Part shown: positions 11,026-19,686 of the stretch, piece by piece
Position numbering within the stretch: the first letter of the stretch is position 1
Layout of the letters: every line of letters begins with the position of its first letter
From: Elioraea sp.
GTDB taxonomy: Bacteria; Pseudomonadota; Alphaproteobacteria; Acetobacterales; Acetobacteraceae
Reading direction: 5' to 3'
DNA length: 64,000 bases
Assembly: GCF_022842375.1 (NCBI RefSeq)
Contig: NZ_JALHPR010000006.1
Location: forward strand, 35,001 to 99,000
Notes under the pieces: model-generated
Told to the model about the DNA's origin: nothing
The model's input: the letters and a program-made list of their open reading frames with translations, nothing else
The model's database searches: none
Made by a program: the position numbers and the translations under genes

Positions 11026-13296
11026 CTAGAGAATTATCCCGTGGTCACGCGCCCAGGCAGCAATCTCCACCCGCAATGATCCGCCACCCGCAGCCGATCG
11101 TCGCAGCCCGGCGAGGAAGCGCGAGAACGCCCCGAGATCGAGGCTGCGCACCATTGCCTTCACCGCAGGCACGGCCCCCGCGGGCATCGAGACGGCCGTC
11201 ACACCAACGCCCAGCACCGCCAGCGCCTCGAGCGGACGTGACGCTGCCTCGCCGCACAAACTCACGGGAACGGACGCCTCCCTTGCCTGCGCGGCAACCT
11301 CCGCGAGCAGATCAAGAACAGGTGCGGACAGGAAGTCGTAGCGGGCAGCGACGCGCGCATTGCCGCGATCGGCCGCGAACAGGAACTGCGTCAGGTCGTT
11401 CGAGCCGATCGAGAGGAAATCGGCCTCGTCGAGCAGCGCCGGCATCTGCCAGAGCAGCGCCGGCACCTCGATCATCGCGCCCGCCAGCACATGGTCCGGC
11501 GCCCGGCCGGTACGCCGGAGGGAGGCAGTCTCCGCCCGCAGCATCGCCTTCGCGGCGCGAAACTCCTCGACGGTCGTGACCATCGGGAACATCACGCGGA
11601 GGGAACGCCCGGCGGCGGCGCGCAGCAGCGCGCGCAACTGCCGCCGCAGCATCGCCGGCCGGTCGAGCCCGATGCGGAGCGAGCGCCAGCCGAGGGCGGG
11701 GTTCTCCTCCGATCCATGCGGGAAGCCGGGCAGCAGCTTGTCGCCGCCGAGGTCGATGGTGCGGAACAGCACCGGGCGGTTGCCGGCGGCCTCCACGACG
11801 CGCGCGTAGAACGCCTCCTCGGCGTCGGCATCCGGCAATCCGCCACGGGCAAGCCAGGCGATCTCGGTGCGGAACAGGCCGATGCCGTCTGCCCCGGAGG
11901 AGGCGAGCTGGGCGACGTCCATCAGCAGCCCGGCATTCATCAGCACGGAGATGCGCACGCCGTCGGCCGTCACCGGCGGGAGCGTGGCCTGCTCGGCCAG
12001 CGCGGCGCGGCGGGCGGTGCGCGCGGCCAGCGCGGCGTCGTAGCCCGCGAGGATCTCGGCATCGGGGCGGAGGATCAGCCGCCCCTCCTCGGCGTCGAGC
12101 ACCGCCGTCTCGCCCCCCTCGGCGGCATCGACGGCACCGCGCCCGCCTGCCAGCAGCGGCACTTCGAGCGCACGCGCGATGATCGTCGCGTGCGCCGTCG
12201 GGCTGCCTTCCTCCAGCAGCAGCCCTGCCAACCCGCGGGCGTGATAGTCGAGCAGCTCGGCAGGGCCGAGGCGACGGGCGAGCAGCACGAAGCCGGGCGG
12301 CAGGTCATCAGCCACGCCGGTGCCGGTCAGCGCATCGAGAAGCCGGCCGGCCACGTCCTCGAGATCGGCAAGCCGCTCGCGCAGATAGGGGTCCGGCACC
12401 CTCCGCATCCGCGCGCGAAGCTCCGCCATGCCACGCTGGACCGCGGCTTCCGCCGAGAGCCCTGCATCCACGAAATCCGCGATCCTGCCGAGCCACCCGG
12501 CATCCGCGGCGATCAGCCGGTACGCCTCGAGCACGTCCCGCGTCTCGGCCGAGCCGGCCGTGAGCCCGCCATTGCCGGCGAGCAGCGCGTCGAGCCCCGC
12601 TTGCATCGCGCGCACCGCCCGGTCGAGGCGCTGCCGCTCCGCCACCGGGTCGGCGGCCAGCGTGGTCGCGGCGACGACGCGCACGCCATGGCGCACGACG
12701 CGGCCCATGGCGATCCCGGGCGTGAGCCCCACCCCCTCGAACACCCGCGTCATGGTGGCGGAGAGGTGGCGCGGCGCCTCGCCGCCCTCGGACGCGCGTT
12801 GCAGCCCGGCGACGAGTTCTGCCAGCAGCATCGCCACCGTCTCGAGCGCCTCGACCTCGTCCTCTGCGTAGAGGCGGGTGGTGCGGTTCTGCACCGCGAT
12901 CACGCCGAGCACCTGGCCTGCCCTGACCACTGGCACGGCGAGCATCGAGGAATAGGCCTCCTCGCCCGTCTCGGCGCGGTAGGCGAAGGCGGGGTGGTTC
13001 TGCGCATCCGGCAGGTTCAGGCTGAGCGACTGTGCCGCCGCGATGCCGACGATGCCCTCGCCGACGCGAAGCCGCGTGCGGTTCACCGCGCCCTGGCGCA
13101 GCCCCTCGGTCGCGACGAGTTCGAGGATCTCGCCGGGCCGCATCACATAGATCGAGCAGACCTCAGCCACCAGTTCGGCGGCCACCAGGCGAACGAGGCC
13201 GGACAGCCGCCCACCGGGCGTCTCGGCCTCGGCCATGACGGCGCGCAGCCGGCCGAGAAGGCGTCGCGGCGCTGCCTGGTCGAAGGCGGCGGCCAC
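11026..13296 (-). CDS. ptsP: Nitrogen PTS enzyme I (PEP--protein phosphotransferase) PtsP
   Basis: 756 residues: an N-terminal GAF domain (about 10-165, SGLVRLVAAELVAEVCSIYV onward), then the enzyme I fold with the phospho-histidine loop GSPTAHATIIARALEVP, and the PEP-binding TIM barrel (LFRTEIAWLAR, IGSNDLTQFLFAADRGN, and the catalytic Cys in VSLCGEAAS). PtsP starts the phosphorelay that tunes nitrogen and potassium responses through NPr and EIIA-Ntr. The frame remains open far upstream; I use the GTG at 13294-13296, 11 bases after the preceding stop codon, because family homology (APRRLLGRLRAVMA) begins there. Confidence 0.93.
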   Translation of the reverse strand: MAAAFDQAAPRRLLGRLRAVMAEAETPGGRLSGLVRLVAAELVAEVCSIYVMRPGEILELVATEGLRQGAVNRTRLRVGEGIVGIAAAQSLSLNLPDAQNHPAFAYRAETGEEAYSSMLAVPVVRAGQVLGVIAVQNRTTRLYAEDEVEALETVAMLLAELVAGLQRASEGGEAPRHLSATMTRVFEGVGLTPGIAMGRVVRHGVRVVAATTLAADPVAERQRLDRAVRAMQAGLDALLAGNGGLTAGSAETRDVLEAYRLIAADAGWLGRIADFVDAGLSAEAAVQRGMAELRARMRRVPDPYLRERLADLEDVAGRLLDALTGTGVADDLPPGFVLLARRLGPAELLDYHARGLAGLLLEEGSPTAHATIIARALEVPLLAGGRGAVDAAEGGETAVLDAEEGRLILRPDAEILAGYDAALAARTARRAALAEQATLPPVTADGVRISVLMNAGLLMDVAQLASSGADGIGLFRTEIAWLARGGLPDADAEEAFYARVVEAAGNRPVLFRTIDLGGDKLLPGFPHGSEENPALGWRSLRIGLDRPAMLRRQLRALLRAAAGRSLRVMFPMVTTVEEFRAAKAMLRAETASLRRTGRAPDHVLAGAMIEVPALLWQMPALLDEADFLSIGSNDLTQFLFAADRGNARVAARYDFLSAPVLDLLAEVAAQAREASVPVSLCGEAASRPLEALAVLGVGVTAVSMPAGAVPAVKAMVRSLDLGAFSRFLAGLRRSAAGGGSLRVEIAAWARDHGIIL

Positions 13297-13307
13297 GCGC
13301 GCGCCGG

Positions 13308-14363
13308 TCAGTCGGCCGCTGCCGGGGCGGCGGCGCGGGCGGTCTGGTTCCGCGCGGCGATCGCGGCCACGGCCTGGCCGACGAGCTCGGCGATGATCTC
13401 GGCCGTCGGCTGCTCGCGGGTGACGAGGCCAACGGACTGCCCCGCCATCACCGAACCCTGTTCCACATCGCCGTCGATCACCGCGCGGCGCAGCGCGCCT
13501 GCCCAGAAATGCTCGATGTCGAGCTGGGCGGCATCCTTCGTCAATTCGCCCGAGGTGAAGCGGCGCACCACCTCGGCCTGGTGCGCCATGAAGCGATCGG
13601 TCCCCTGGTTCACCAGCGCGCGGACGGGGATGACGGGAAAGCGCGGGTCGATCTGCACGGTCGGCAGCGCATCGCGCGCCGCGGCCCGGATGAAGGCCTG
13701 CTTGAAGCGGGCATGGGCGATCGATTCCGACGCGCACACGAACCGCGTGCCGAGCTGCACGCCCGACGCACCCAGTTCGAGATAGGAAAGGATCGTCTCG
13801 CCCCGCCCGATGCCGCCGGCCACGAACACCGGCACGTCGCGGAGATGCGGCAGGATCTCCTGCGCGAGCACGGTGAGGCTCACCGGCCCGATATGCCCGC
13901 CTGCCTCCGAGCCCTCGATCACCAGCGCATCGGCGCCGGAACGCACGAGCTTCTTGCCGAGCGAGAGGGCGGGCGTGAAGCAGACGAGCTTCGCCCCGCC
14001 ATCCTTCACCCGCCGGATCGCCGGCCCCGGCGGCAGCCCGCCCGCAAGCACCACATGGCCGACACCGTGGGCAAGGCACACGCCGATGAGGTCATCCAAC
14101 TGCGGGTGCATCGTGATCAGGTTCACGCCGAAGGGCTTCGTGGTGAGCGCCTTCGTCGCGGCGATCTCGGCATCGAGCAGGGCTGGGTTCATCGACCCGC
14201 AGGCGATCACGCCGAAGCCGCCGGCATTTGAGATGGCGGAGACGAGGTGACGCTCGCTCACCCAGCTCATCGCCCCGCCCATGATCGCCACCTCGGTGCC
14301 GAGGAAGGCGGTTCCCCTGGCCCAGAGCGCGTCGAGCCGTTCGCGGGCGTCGGTCTCGCGCAT
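13308..14363 (-). CDS. Nitronate monooxygenase family flavoprotein
   Basis: A 351-residue TIM-barrel FMN enzyme of the 2-nitropropane dioxygenase/nitronate monooxygenase family. Diagnostic parts: PFGVNLITMHP, VIEGSEAGGHIGP (the conserved His-containing loop), and the phosphate-binding VFVAGGIGRGETILSYLELGA. Members oxidise alkyl nitronates such as propionate 3-nitronate, but many are of unproven substrate. The ATG (14361-14363) overlaps the lysC stop by one base (TGATG); a GTG one codon earlier is the alternative. It is probably co-transcribed with lysC and ptsP. Confidence 0.88.
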   Translation of the reverse strand: MRETDARERLDALWARGTAFLGTEVAIMGGAMSWVSERHLVSAISNAGGFGVIACGSMNPALLDAEIAATKALTTKPFGVNLITMHPQLDDLIGVCLAHGVGHVVLAGGLPPGPAIRRVKDGGAKLVCFTPALSLGKKLVRSGADALVIEGSEAGGHIGPVSLTVLAQEILPHLRDVPVFVAGGIGRGETILSYLELGASGVQLGTRFVCASESIAHARFKQAFIRAAARDALPTVQIDPRFPVIPVRALVNQGTDRFMAHQAEVVRRFTSGELTKDAAQLDIEHFWAGALRRAVIDGDVEQGSVMAGQSVGLVTREQPTAEIIAELVGQAVAAIAARNQTARAAAPAAAD

Positions 14364-15580
14364 CACGATGCGTCCAGCCCGTAGGCAGCGTGCAGCGCGC
14401 GCACGGCAAGCTCCGTCGCGTCCTCGCGGATCAGGACCGAGATCTTGATCTCCGACGTGGTGATGACCTCGATGTTGATGCCGCGCGCGGCGAGTGCCTG
14501 GAACATCGTGTTGGCCACCCCCGCGTGGCTGCGCATGCCGATGCCGACGACGGAGATCTTCGCCACCCCCGCATCGGCCGAGAGCTCGGCATAGCCGATC
14601 GCCGCGCGCTTGCCCCCCAACGTGTCCATCGCGCGGGGAAGGTCGGCCTTGCCCACCGTGAACGTCATGTCGGTCGTGCCCTCTGCCGAGACGTTCTGCA
14701 CGATCATGTCGACATTCACATGCGCATCGGCGAGCGAGCCGAACACGGCGGCGGCCACGCCCGGGCGGTCCGGCACGTGGCGAAGCGTCACCTTCGCCTC
14801 GTCGCGCGAATAGGCAATGCCGCTGACCAGTTCCTTTTCCACGATCTCGTCCTCGTCCACCACCAGCGTGCCGGGCTTGTCCTCGAAGGAGGATAGCACC
14901 TGAACGCGCACGCGTTCCTTCATTGCAAGCTCGACCGAGCGCGTCTGCAGCACCTTCGCACCGAGCGAGGCCATCTCCAGCATCTCCTCATAGGCGATGC
15001 GGGGAAGCTTGCGGGCCTTCGGCACGATCCGCGGGTCGGTCGTGTAGACGCCGTCGACATCGGTGAAGATGTCGCAGCGATCGGCGCCCACCGCGGCGGC
15101 CAGAGCGACGGCCGAGAGATCCGACCCGCCGCGGCCGAGCGTGGTGACGCGGTTGTCGGGCCCGATGCCCTGGAACCCGGCCACCACCGGCACCTGGCCC
15201 GCCTGCATGCGGCGGATCAGCTCCTCGCCCGCGATGCTCTCGACCCGCGCCTTGCCGTGCGCGCCATCGGTCAGCACCGGGACCTGCCAGCCCTGCCAGG
15301 AGCGGGCGTCGACGCCCAGCGTCTGCAAGGCGATCGCCGTCAGGCCGGACGTGACCTCCTCGCCCGTCGCGACGACGGCATCGTACTCGCGCGCGTCATG
15401 CAGCGGCGACAGCGCCTGGCACCATGCGACAAGCTGGTTCGTGACACCCGCCATGGCCGAGACGACGACAGCGACCTCGTGGCCCGCGTCCACCTCGCGT
15501 TTGACGCGGGCGGCGACGTTGCGGATACGGTCGAGGTCGGCGACGGAAGTGCCGCCGAACTTCATGACGAGACGGGCCAT
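14363..15580 (-). CDS. lysC: Aspartate kinase
   Basis: 405 residues. The kinase domain begins with MARLVMKFGGTSVADLDRI, the aspartate-kinase signature, and contains the GRGGSDLSAVALAAAVGA substrate loop; two ACT domains occupy the last about 150 residues (TLRHVPDRPGVAAAVFGSLA and ISVVGIGMRSHAGVANTMF). It phosphorylates aspartate, the first step towards lysine, threonine and methionine, and the ACT pair is the usual site of feedback inhibition. Divergent from ubiG, with about 90 bases between, which must contain both promoters. Confidence 0.96.
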   Translation of the reverse strand: MARLVMKFGGTSVADLDRIRNVAARVKREVDAGHEVAVVVSAMAGVTNQLVAWCQALSPLHDAREYDAVVATGEEVTSGLTAIALQTLGVDARSWQGWQVPVLTDGAHGKARVESIAGEELIRRMQAGQVPVVAGFQGIGPDNRVTTLGRGGSDLSAVALAAAVGADRCDIFTDVDGVYTTDPRIVPKARKLPRIAYEEMLEMASLGAKVLQTRSVELAMKERVRVQVLSSFEDKPGTLVVDEDEIVEKELVSGIAYSRDEAKVTLRHVPDRPGVAAAVFGSLADAHVNVDMIVQNVSAEGTTDMTFTVGKADLPRAMDTLGGKRAAIGYAELSADAGVAKISVVGIGMRSHAGVANTMFQALAARGINIEVITTSEIKISVLIREDATELAVRALHAAYGLDAS

Positions 15581-15669
15581 CGGGGATCACCACATGTGAC
15601 GCGGTTGCGCGCCGTTGATGGGGCGACAGATAACGATGGTCCGACAAGGCGGCAATGGGGGCGCGACAC

Positions 15670-16389
15670 ATGACGGAGCGAACAGGGACGGTCGAAGCCG
15701 CGGAGATCGCCCGCTTCGGCGCGCTGGCCGATCGGTGGTGGGACCCCAACGGGCCGATGCGGCCCTTGCACCGCATGAACCCGCTGCGCACCGCCTGGGT
15801 GAAGGCGCGCGCGGGCGAACTCGGCATCGCCTGGGAGGGTGCGCGGGTCCTCGATGTCGGCTGCGGCGCGGGACTCGCGGCGGAGGCCTTCGCCCGCGCC
15901 GGTGCCGGCGTGACGGCGATCGACGCGGCCGCCGAGGCCGTCGACGCTGCCCGCGCCCATACCGCCGCCGGGGGACTTGCGATCGACTACCGCGTCGCGG
16001 CACCGGAGGAACTGGCAGCCGAAGGGGCGGCGTTCGACGTCGTCACGGCGCTCGAGGTGATCGAGCACGTGGCCGATACCGGGGCATTCCTCGCCGCCTT
16101 GGCCGCCGTGACGCGACCTGGCGGGCTCGTCGTGCTCTCGACGCTCAACCGCACCCTCGCCTCGCTCGCCGTCGCCAAGATCGGGGCGGAGTACGTCGCG
16201 CGCCTCTTGCCGCGCGGCACGCATGACTGGCGGCGGTTCATCACGCCGGCGGAACTGGGGCGGGAGCTGCGCGCCGCGGGGCTCCGGCCCGTGGCGACGG
16301 CAGGGATGCGGATGAACCTCGTCACCGGCGCCTGGACGGAGAGCAGCGACCTCTCGATCAACTACATCGCCGCCGCGACGCGACTGTGA
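15670..16389 (+). CDS. ubiG: Ubiquinone biosynthesis O-methyltransferase
   Basis: A 239-residue class I SAM methyltransferase that performs the two O-methylations in ubiquinone synthesis. It has the UbiG start (EIARFGALADRWWDPNGPM), SAM motif I VLDVGCGAGLAAEAFA, the post-II block VVTALEVIEHVAD, and the C-terminal SINYIAAA. The ATG at 15670 is preceded by GGGGGCG at a usable distance; an earlier ATG at 15655 is in frame but less well placed. The lysC/ubiG divergent pair is a standard alphaproteobacterial arrangement. Confidence 0.95.
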   Translation: MTERTGTVEAAEIARFGALADRWWDPNGPMRPLHRMNPLRTAWVKARAGELGIAWEGARVLDVGCGAGLAAEAFARAGAGVTAIDAAAEAVDAARAHTAAGGLAIDYRVAAPEELAAEGAAFDVVTALEVIEHVADTGAFLAALAAVTRPGGLVVLSTLNRTLASLAVAKIGAEYVARLLPRGTHDWRRFITPAELGRELRAAGLRPVATAGMRMNLVTGAWTESSDLSINYIAAATRL

Positions 16390-16596
16390 TGCGCATGGGA
16401 TGACGGCGGCTGGCCTGCAGGCGATTTTGTTGTAGGAATATCTCCCTTAATTAGGTATCCTGTCTCTGAACCGCCACTCCCGTGGCGCCGGGTCGCGTCG
16501 CCGGTCGATCGGCGGCCCCCGCAACGTCGACACGCCAAGGACCAGGACAGCATGGCCCGTTTGCCCGCAAACTGGAACAAAAAGGGAACATCCGCC
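16390..16596 (+). promoter_or_regulatory. Intergenic region with AT-rich core before the histidine kinase
   Basis: Of these 207 bases, 16421-16465 is distinctly AT-rich (ATTTTGTTGTAGGAATATCT, then CCCTTAATTAGG). This is likely the promoter of the kinase gene, but no -35/-10 pair with good spacing stands out. AAAAGGGAA, 7 bases before the ATG at 16597, is its ribosome-binding site. Confidence 0.35.
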
Positions 16597-18783
16597 ATGG
16601 GAGGCTATGTCGATATCGACGATGTCTCGTCCTCGGCCCATCGGCTCGGCCAACGCACCATCGCGCTCCTGCTCGTCACCACCCTCGTGCCACTGCTGCT
16701 TGGCGGTGCTGCCATCGCCTATCTGCGCGAGGCGGCGCTCGCGGAAGCCAAGACGCGGCTCTCGACCGTGCTCGAGGTCGCTGCCCGCCACGCCGAGAGC
16801 GTGCTCGAACTGAACGGCGAGATCGCGCGGCTGCTGGCCCAGACGCTTGCCGCTGACCGCGGCGACGCAGACCTCGCCGCACGTGCCGCGGAGCCCGCCT
16901 TCGCCAACAAGCTCGCCGCCATCTCCCGGCGGCATTCGGCCGTGGGTTCAGTGATCGTGACCGACAGCACCGGGCGGATCATCGCCCACTCGGCCGGCAC
17001 GCCGGCTGAGACCGTGCGGCTCGAAGGGATGGAGGCACTGGCTCGCGCGCTCAAGGACGGCAGCGGCGCGGAGCTCACCCGCCCCTATGTCTCGCCGGTC
17101 ACCGGCACGTTGCAATTCTCCGTCGTCGTCGGCATCACCGATGCGCATGGGGTCAGCGGCGCGGTGCTCGTCAGCACCCCGGCCGACTACATGGCACGCT
17201 TCTATGCCGACATCCGGCCGTTCCGGGACTTCATCGTGAACTGGGTCGATTTCGACGGCTGGCTGCTGACCCGCCGGCAGGACATGCGCGACCATCTCCG
17301 CCTCGCCGCCGATCCATCCTGGCTCGCCCAGGCGCTCAACAACCCAGCCGATGCCGCAGCACCGGCCGTGGTGCAGCAGGGCAGCGCCGGGTATGACCGT
17401 TTCGTGATGGTGCAGCGCCTCGCCCGCTGGCCGGTCGCCGTCGTCGTCTCCGCCGACCGGCGCGAGATGGCCGGTGCGAACGACAAGCTCGCCGCCATCA
17501 TCCTCGGCGTATTGCTGCTCGCCTCGGGTGCGGTGTGGTGGCTCGCGCGGTCGCTGCGCAAGAGCGCGCTCGCCCATGCGGCGCTGGTCGAGAGCCTTGG
17601 CGAGGCAGATGCCGCGCGCCGCAAGGCCGAGGACCAGCTGCACCACGCCCAGAAGCTTGAGAGCGTGGGCATGCTCACCGGCGGTGTCGCGCATGACTTC
17701 AACAACCTGCTCTCGGTCCTGCTCGGCTGCACCGAGGCGCTCTCGCTCCGCTTCCGCGAGGACCGCCGTGCCCAGGAAACCACCGAGCTGATGCTGCGCA
17801 CGATCGAGCGCGGCTCGAACCTCACCGGCCAGCTTCTCTCCTTCGCCAGGAAGCAGATGCTGTTCCCCGTCGCCTGCGACGTCGGCCGCCAGGTGGAGCG
17901 GTGCCGCACCCTGCTGACCCGCGCCGCGGGCGAGCAGAACGAGCTGGTGCTCGACCTCTCCCCGGCCTCGCTGCCGGTGCGCGTCGACCCGACGCATCTC
18001 GACGCCTGCCTGATCAACCTCGTCTCGAACGCGCGGGATGGGATGCAGCGCCAGGGGCGAATCGTGGTGCGCACCCGCGCCCGCGTGATCCCCGCCGCCG
18101 AGGCGACCGAGGGCCTCGGCTCGGGCGAGTACGCGGTGATCGATGTCGAGGACAATGGCCGCGGCATGGGGCCGGAGGTGATGGCACGCGCCTTCGAGCC
18201 GTTCTTCACCACCAAGGAGCCTGGCCGCGGCACCGGGCTCGGCCTCTCGATGGTCTATGGCTTCGCCAACCAGTCAGGCGGCACGGCGCGGATCGAGAGT
18301 CGCATGGGCCGCGGCACGCGCGTCTCGGTGTTCCTGCCGATCTCGGCCGAGCGGGACGGCGAGCCAGCACCGATGCCGGAGGAGGCGCCGGAACATCTCG
18401 AGGCGCGCATCCTGCTCGTCGATGACGACGCGACCGTGCGCGGGGTCATGGCAGCGACGCTGCGCGACCTCGGCGCCCAGGTGGTGGAATGCGGCGATGC
18501 GCGCTCGGCCCGCGACCATCTCTTCACCGGCGGGTTCGACATCATGGTGACGGATGTCGTGATGCCAGGCGACATGAACGGCCAGGAACTGGCCCTCTGG
18601 GCCAGGCAGCGGCACAAGGGGCTGCCGATCCTGATGATCTCGGGCTTCGTCGGCGGCGAGATGAACGCGGCGCTGACGCTGATGGACGAGATCGCCTTCC
18701 TGCCGAAGCCGATCACCCGCAGCCAGATGGCGCGGTCGATCGCGGGGCTGCTGGCGGCAGCGAAGCAGAAGGCGGGAGGCTGA
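16597..18783 (+). CDS. Hybrid sensor histidine kinase with periplasmic sensor and receiver domain
   Basis: 728 residues. Membrane span 1 (IALLLVTTLVPLLLGGAAIA, about 22-41) and span 2 (LAAIILGVLLLASGAVWWLA, about 305-325) enclose a roughly 260-residue periplasmic domain of Cache-like character. A cytoplasmic HisKA dimerisation helix follows with the phospho-acceptor in GGVAHDFNNLLS (His366), then a HATPase domain (NLVSNARDGM, DNGRGMG, FTTKEPGRGTGLGL) and a C-terminal receiver domain with phospho-acceptor Asp653 in MVTDVVMPGDMNG. The HDFNNLL H-box is typical of the HWE-unlike, NtrB-like hybrid kinases. No response regulator gene adjoins it, so the partner and ligand are unknown. The ATG at 16597 is chosen over one 45 bases earlier for its ribosome site. 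Confidence 0.9.
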   Translation: MGGYVDIDDVSSSAHRLGQRTIALLLVTTLVPLLLGGAAIAYLREAALAEAKTRLSTVLEVAARHAESVLELNGEIARLLAQTLAADRGDADLAARAAEPAFANKLAAISRRHSAVGSVIVTDSTGRIIAHSAGTPAETVRLEGMEALARALKDGSGAELTRPYVSPVTGTLQFSVVVGITDAHGVSGAVLVSTPADYMARFYADIRPFRDFIVNWVDFDGWLLTRRQDMRDHLRLAADPSWLAQALNNPADAAAPAVVQQGSAGYDRFVMVQRLARWPVAVVVSADRREMAGANDKLAAIILGVLLLASGAVWWLARSLRKSALAHAALVESLGEADAARRKAEDQLHHAQKLESVGMLTGGVAHDFNNLLSVLLGCTEALSLRFREDRRAQETTELMLRTIERGSNLTGQLLSFARKQMLFPVACDVGRQVERCRTLLTRAAGEQNELVLDLSPASLPVRVDPTHLDACLINLVSNARDGMQRQGRIVVRTRARVIPAAEATEGLGSGEYAVIDVEDNGRGMGPEVMARAFEPFFTTKEPGRGTGLGLSMVYGFANQSGGTARIESRMGRGTRVSVFLPISAERDGEPAPMPEEAPEHLEARILLVDDDATVRGVMAATLRDLGAQVVECGDARSARDHLFTGGFDIMVTDVVMPGDMNGQELALWARQRHKGLPILMISGFVGGEMNAALTLMDEIAFLPKPITRSQMARSIAGLLAAAKQKAGG

Positions 18784-18804
18784 CCCGCAGGGGCTTCGGT
18801 CGAA

Positions 18805-18831
18805 CCCGCGGGGGGTTCATCCCTCCGCGGG
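18805..18831. terminator. Hairpin at the kinase / DUF1178 convergent junction
   Basis: CCCGCGG (18805-18811) pairs with CCGCGGG (18825-18831), with further G/C pairs possible inside. It spans the stop codon of the DUF1178 gene and lies 22 bases after the kinase stop, so it could serve both convergent transcripts. There is no T-run. Confidence 0.45.
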
Positions 18832-19299
18832 CTTGACCCAGGGAATGCTCTCGAAGCCGATGCCGTCTTCCTTCAGCGCGGCGGCCTCGTCCGGCGTCGC
18901 CTCGCCGTAGATGGCCCTGGCCTCCGCGTCGCCCTCGTGGATCTTGCGCGCCTCGTCGGCGAAACGCGGGCCGACATAGTCGCAGTTCTTCTCGACCTCG
19001 GCGCGCATGCGCTGGAGCATCGCGACCATCGCCGCAGGGATCGGGCCAGACGCTGCCTTGGCTGGCGCGGGTACCGGGGCGGTCTCGGCGGGAACGGGCG
19101 CGGGGACCGGATCAGCCATGGCCTTGCGCTTCGCCCCGGCGCCGATCGCTGGCGCCATCAGCGCACGCTCGACCTTCGTCGTGGCGCAGTGGGTGCACTC
19201 GACAAGGCCGCGCTTGGCCATCTTCTCGAACGTGGCGCTGTCCTTGAACCAGCCATCGAATTCATGGCCGGCGTCGCAGCGGAGTGCGTAGTGGATCAT
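18817..19299 (-). CDS. DUF1178 family protein
   Basis: 160 residues, normal for the family. The N-terminus (MIHYALRCDAGHEFDGWFKD) and a Cys pair in VECTHCATTKVERALMAP form the zinc-ribbon-like DUF1178 head; a Pro/Ala-rich linker of about 40 residues follows, and the conserved C-terminal part (VEKNCDYVGPRFADEARKIH, then IYGEATPDEAAAL) is intact. The function is not known. In many Alphaproteobacteria this gene is next to grxC and a carbon-nitrogen hydrolase; here the hydrolase gene is absent and 114 bases separate it from grxC. Confidence 0.88.
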   Translation of the reverse strand: MIHYALRCDAGHEFDGWFKDSATFEKMAKRGLVECTHCATTKVERALMAPAIGAGAKRKAMADPVPAPVPAETAPVPAPAKAASGPIPAAMVAMLQRMRAEVEKNCDYVGPRFADEARKIHEGDAEARAIYGEATPDEAAALKEDGIGFESIPWVKPAEG

Positions 19300-19413
19300 C
19301 GTCCCTCTCTCGGCTGCACGGGCGGATTGGCTCGGTGCCGCGCATGCCAGGATGATGGCAGTACCCGAACTCTGCGCAAGGGACTGCCAACGCGGGGCTA
19401 ACGGCGAGACGGC

Positions 19414-19686
19414 TCAGAGCCCGAGCAGCGCGTCCAGCTTGCCGGCGCGGTCGAGTGCGGCGATGTCGTCGTAGCCGCCGAGCGCAGCCTCGCCGGCGAT
19501 GATCTGCGGCACCGTGGTGCGCCCGCCCGAGCGCGCGATCGCCTCGGCCCGCGCGGACGAGCCCGCCGGCGCGTCGATCTCGCGGAACGACACGCCCTTC
19601 CTGGTCAGCAGCCCCTTGGCCGCCGAGCAGTAGGGGCACCAGGCGGTGGTGTAGATGTCGATCGGGGTCGGGTTCGTCTCAGCCAT
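19414..19686 (-). CDS. grxC: Glutaredoxin 3 (dithiol)
   Basis: 90 residues with the dithiol active site CPYC at 17-20, the cis-proline TVPQI and the GGYDDIAAL glutathione-binding loop. It reduces disulfides with glutathione in the cytoplasm. The start at 19686 (MAETNPTPIDIY) overlaps the end of comF by 8 bases; the frame is open upstream inside comF but that extension has no homology. Part of the leftward run thiol dioxygenase - rhodanese - comF - grxC. Confidence 0.94.
   Translation of the reverse strand: MAETNPTPIDIYTTAWCPYCSAAKGLLTRKGVSFREIDAPAGSSARAEAIARSGGRTTVPQIIAGEAALGGYDDIAALDRAGKLDALLGL

Noticed and set aside
11491-13785. Plus-strand open frame of 764 codons opposite ptsP
   Set aside because: Antisense shadow of ptsP and the nitronate monooxygenase; no recognisable fold.
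13297-14079. Upstream extension of ptsP
   Set aside because: Runs through the nitronate monooxygenase gene in another frame; family homology starts at 13296.
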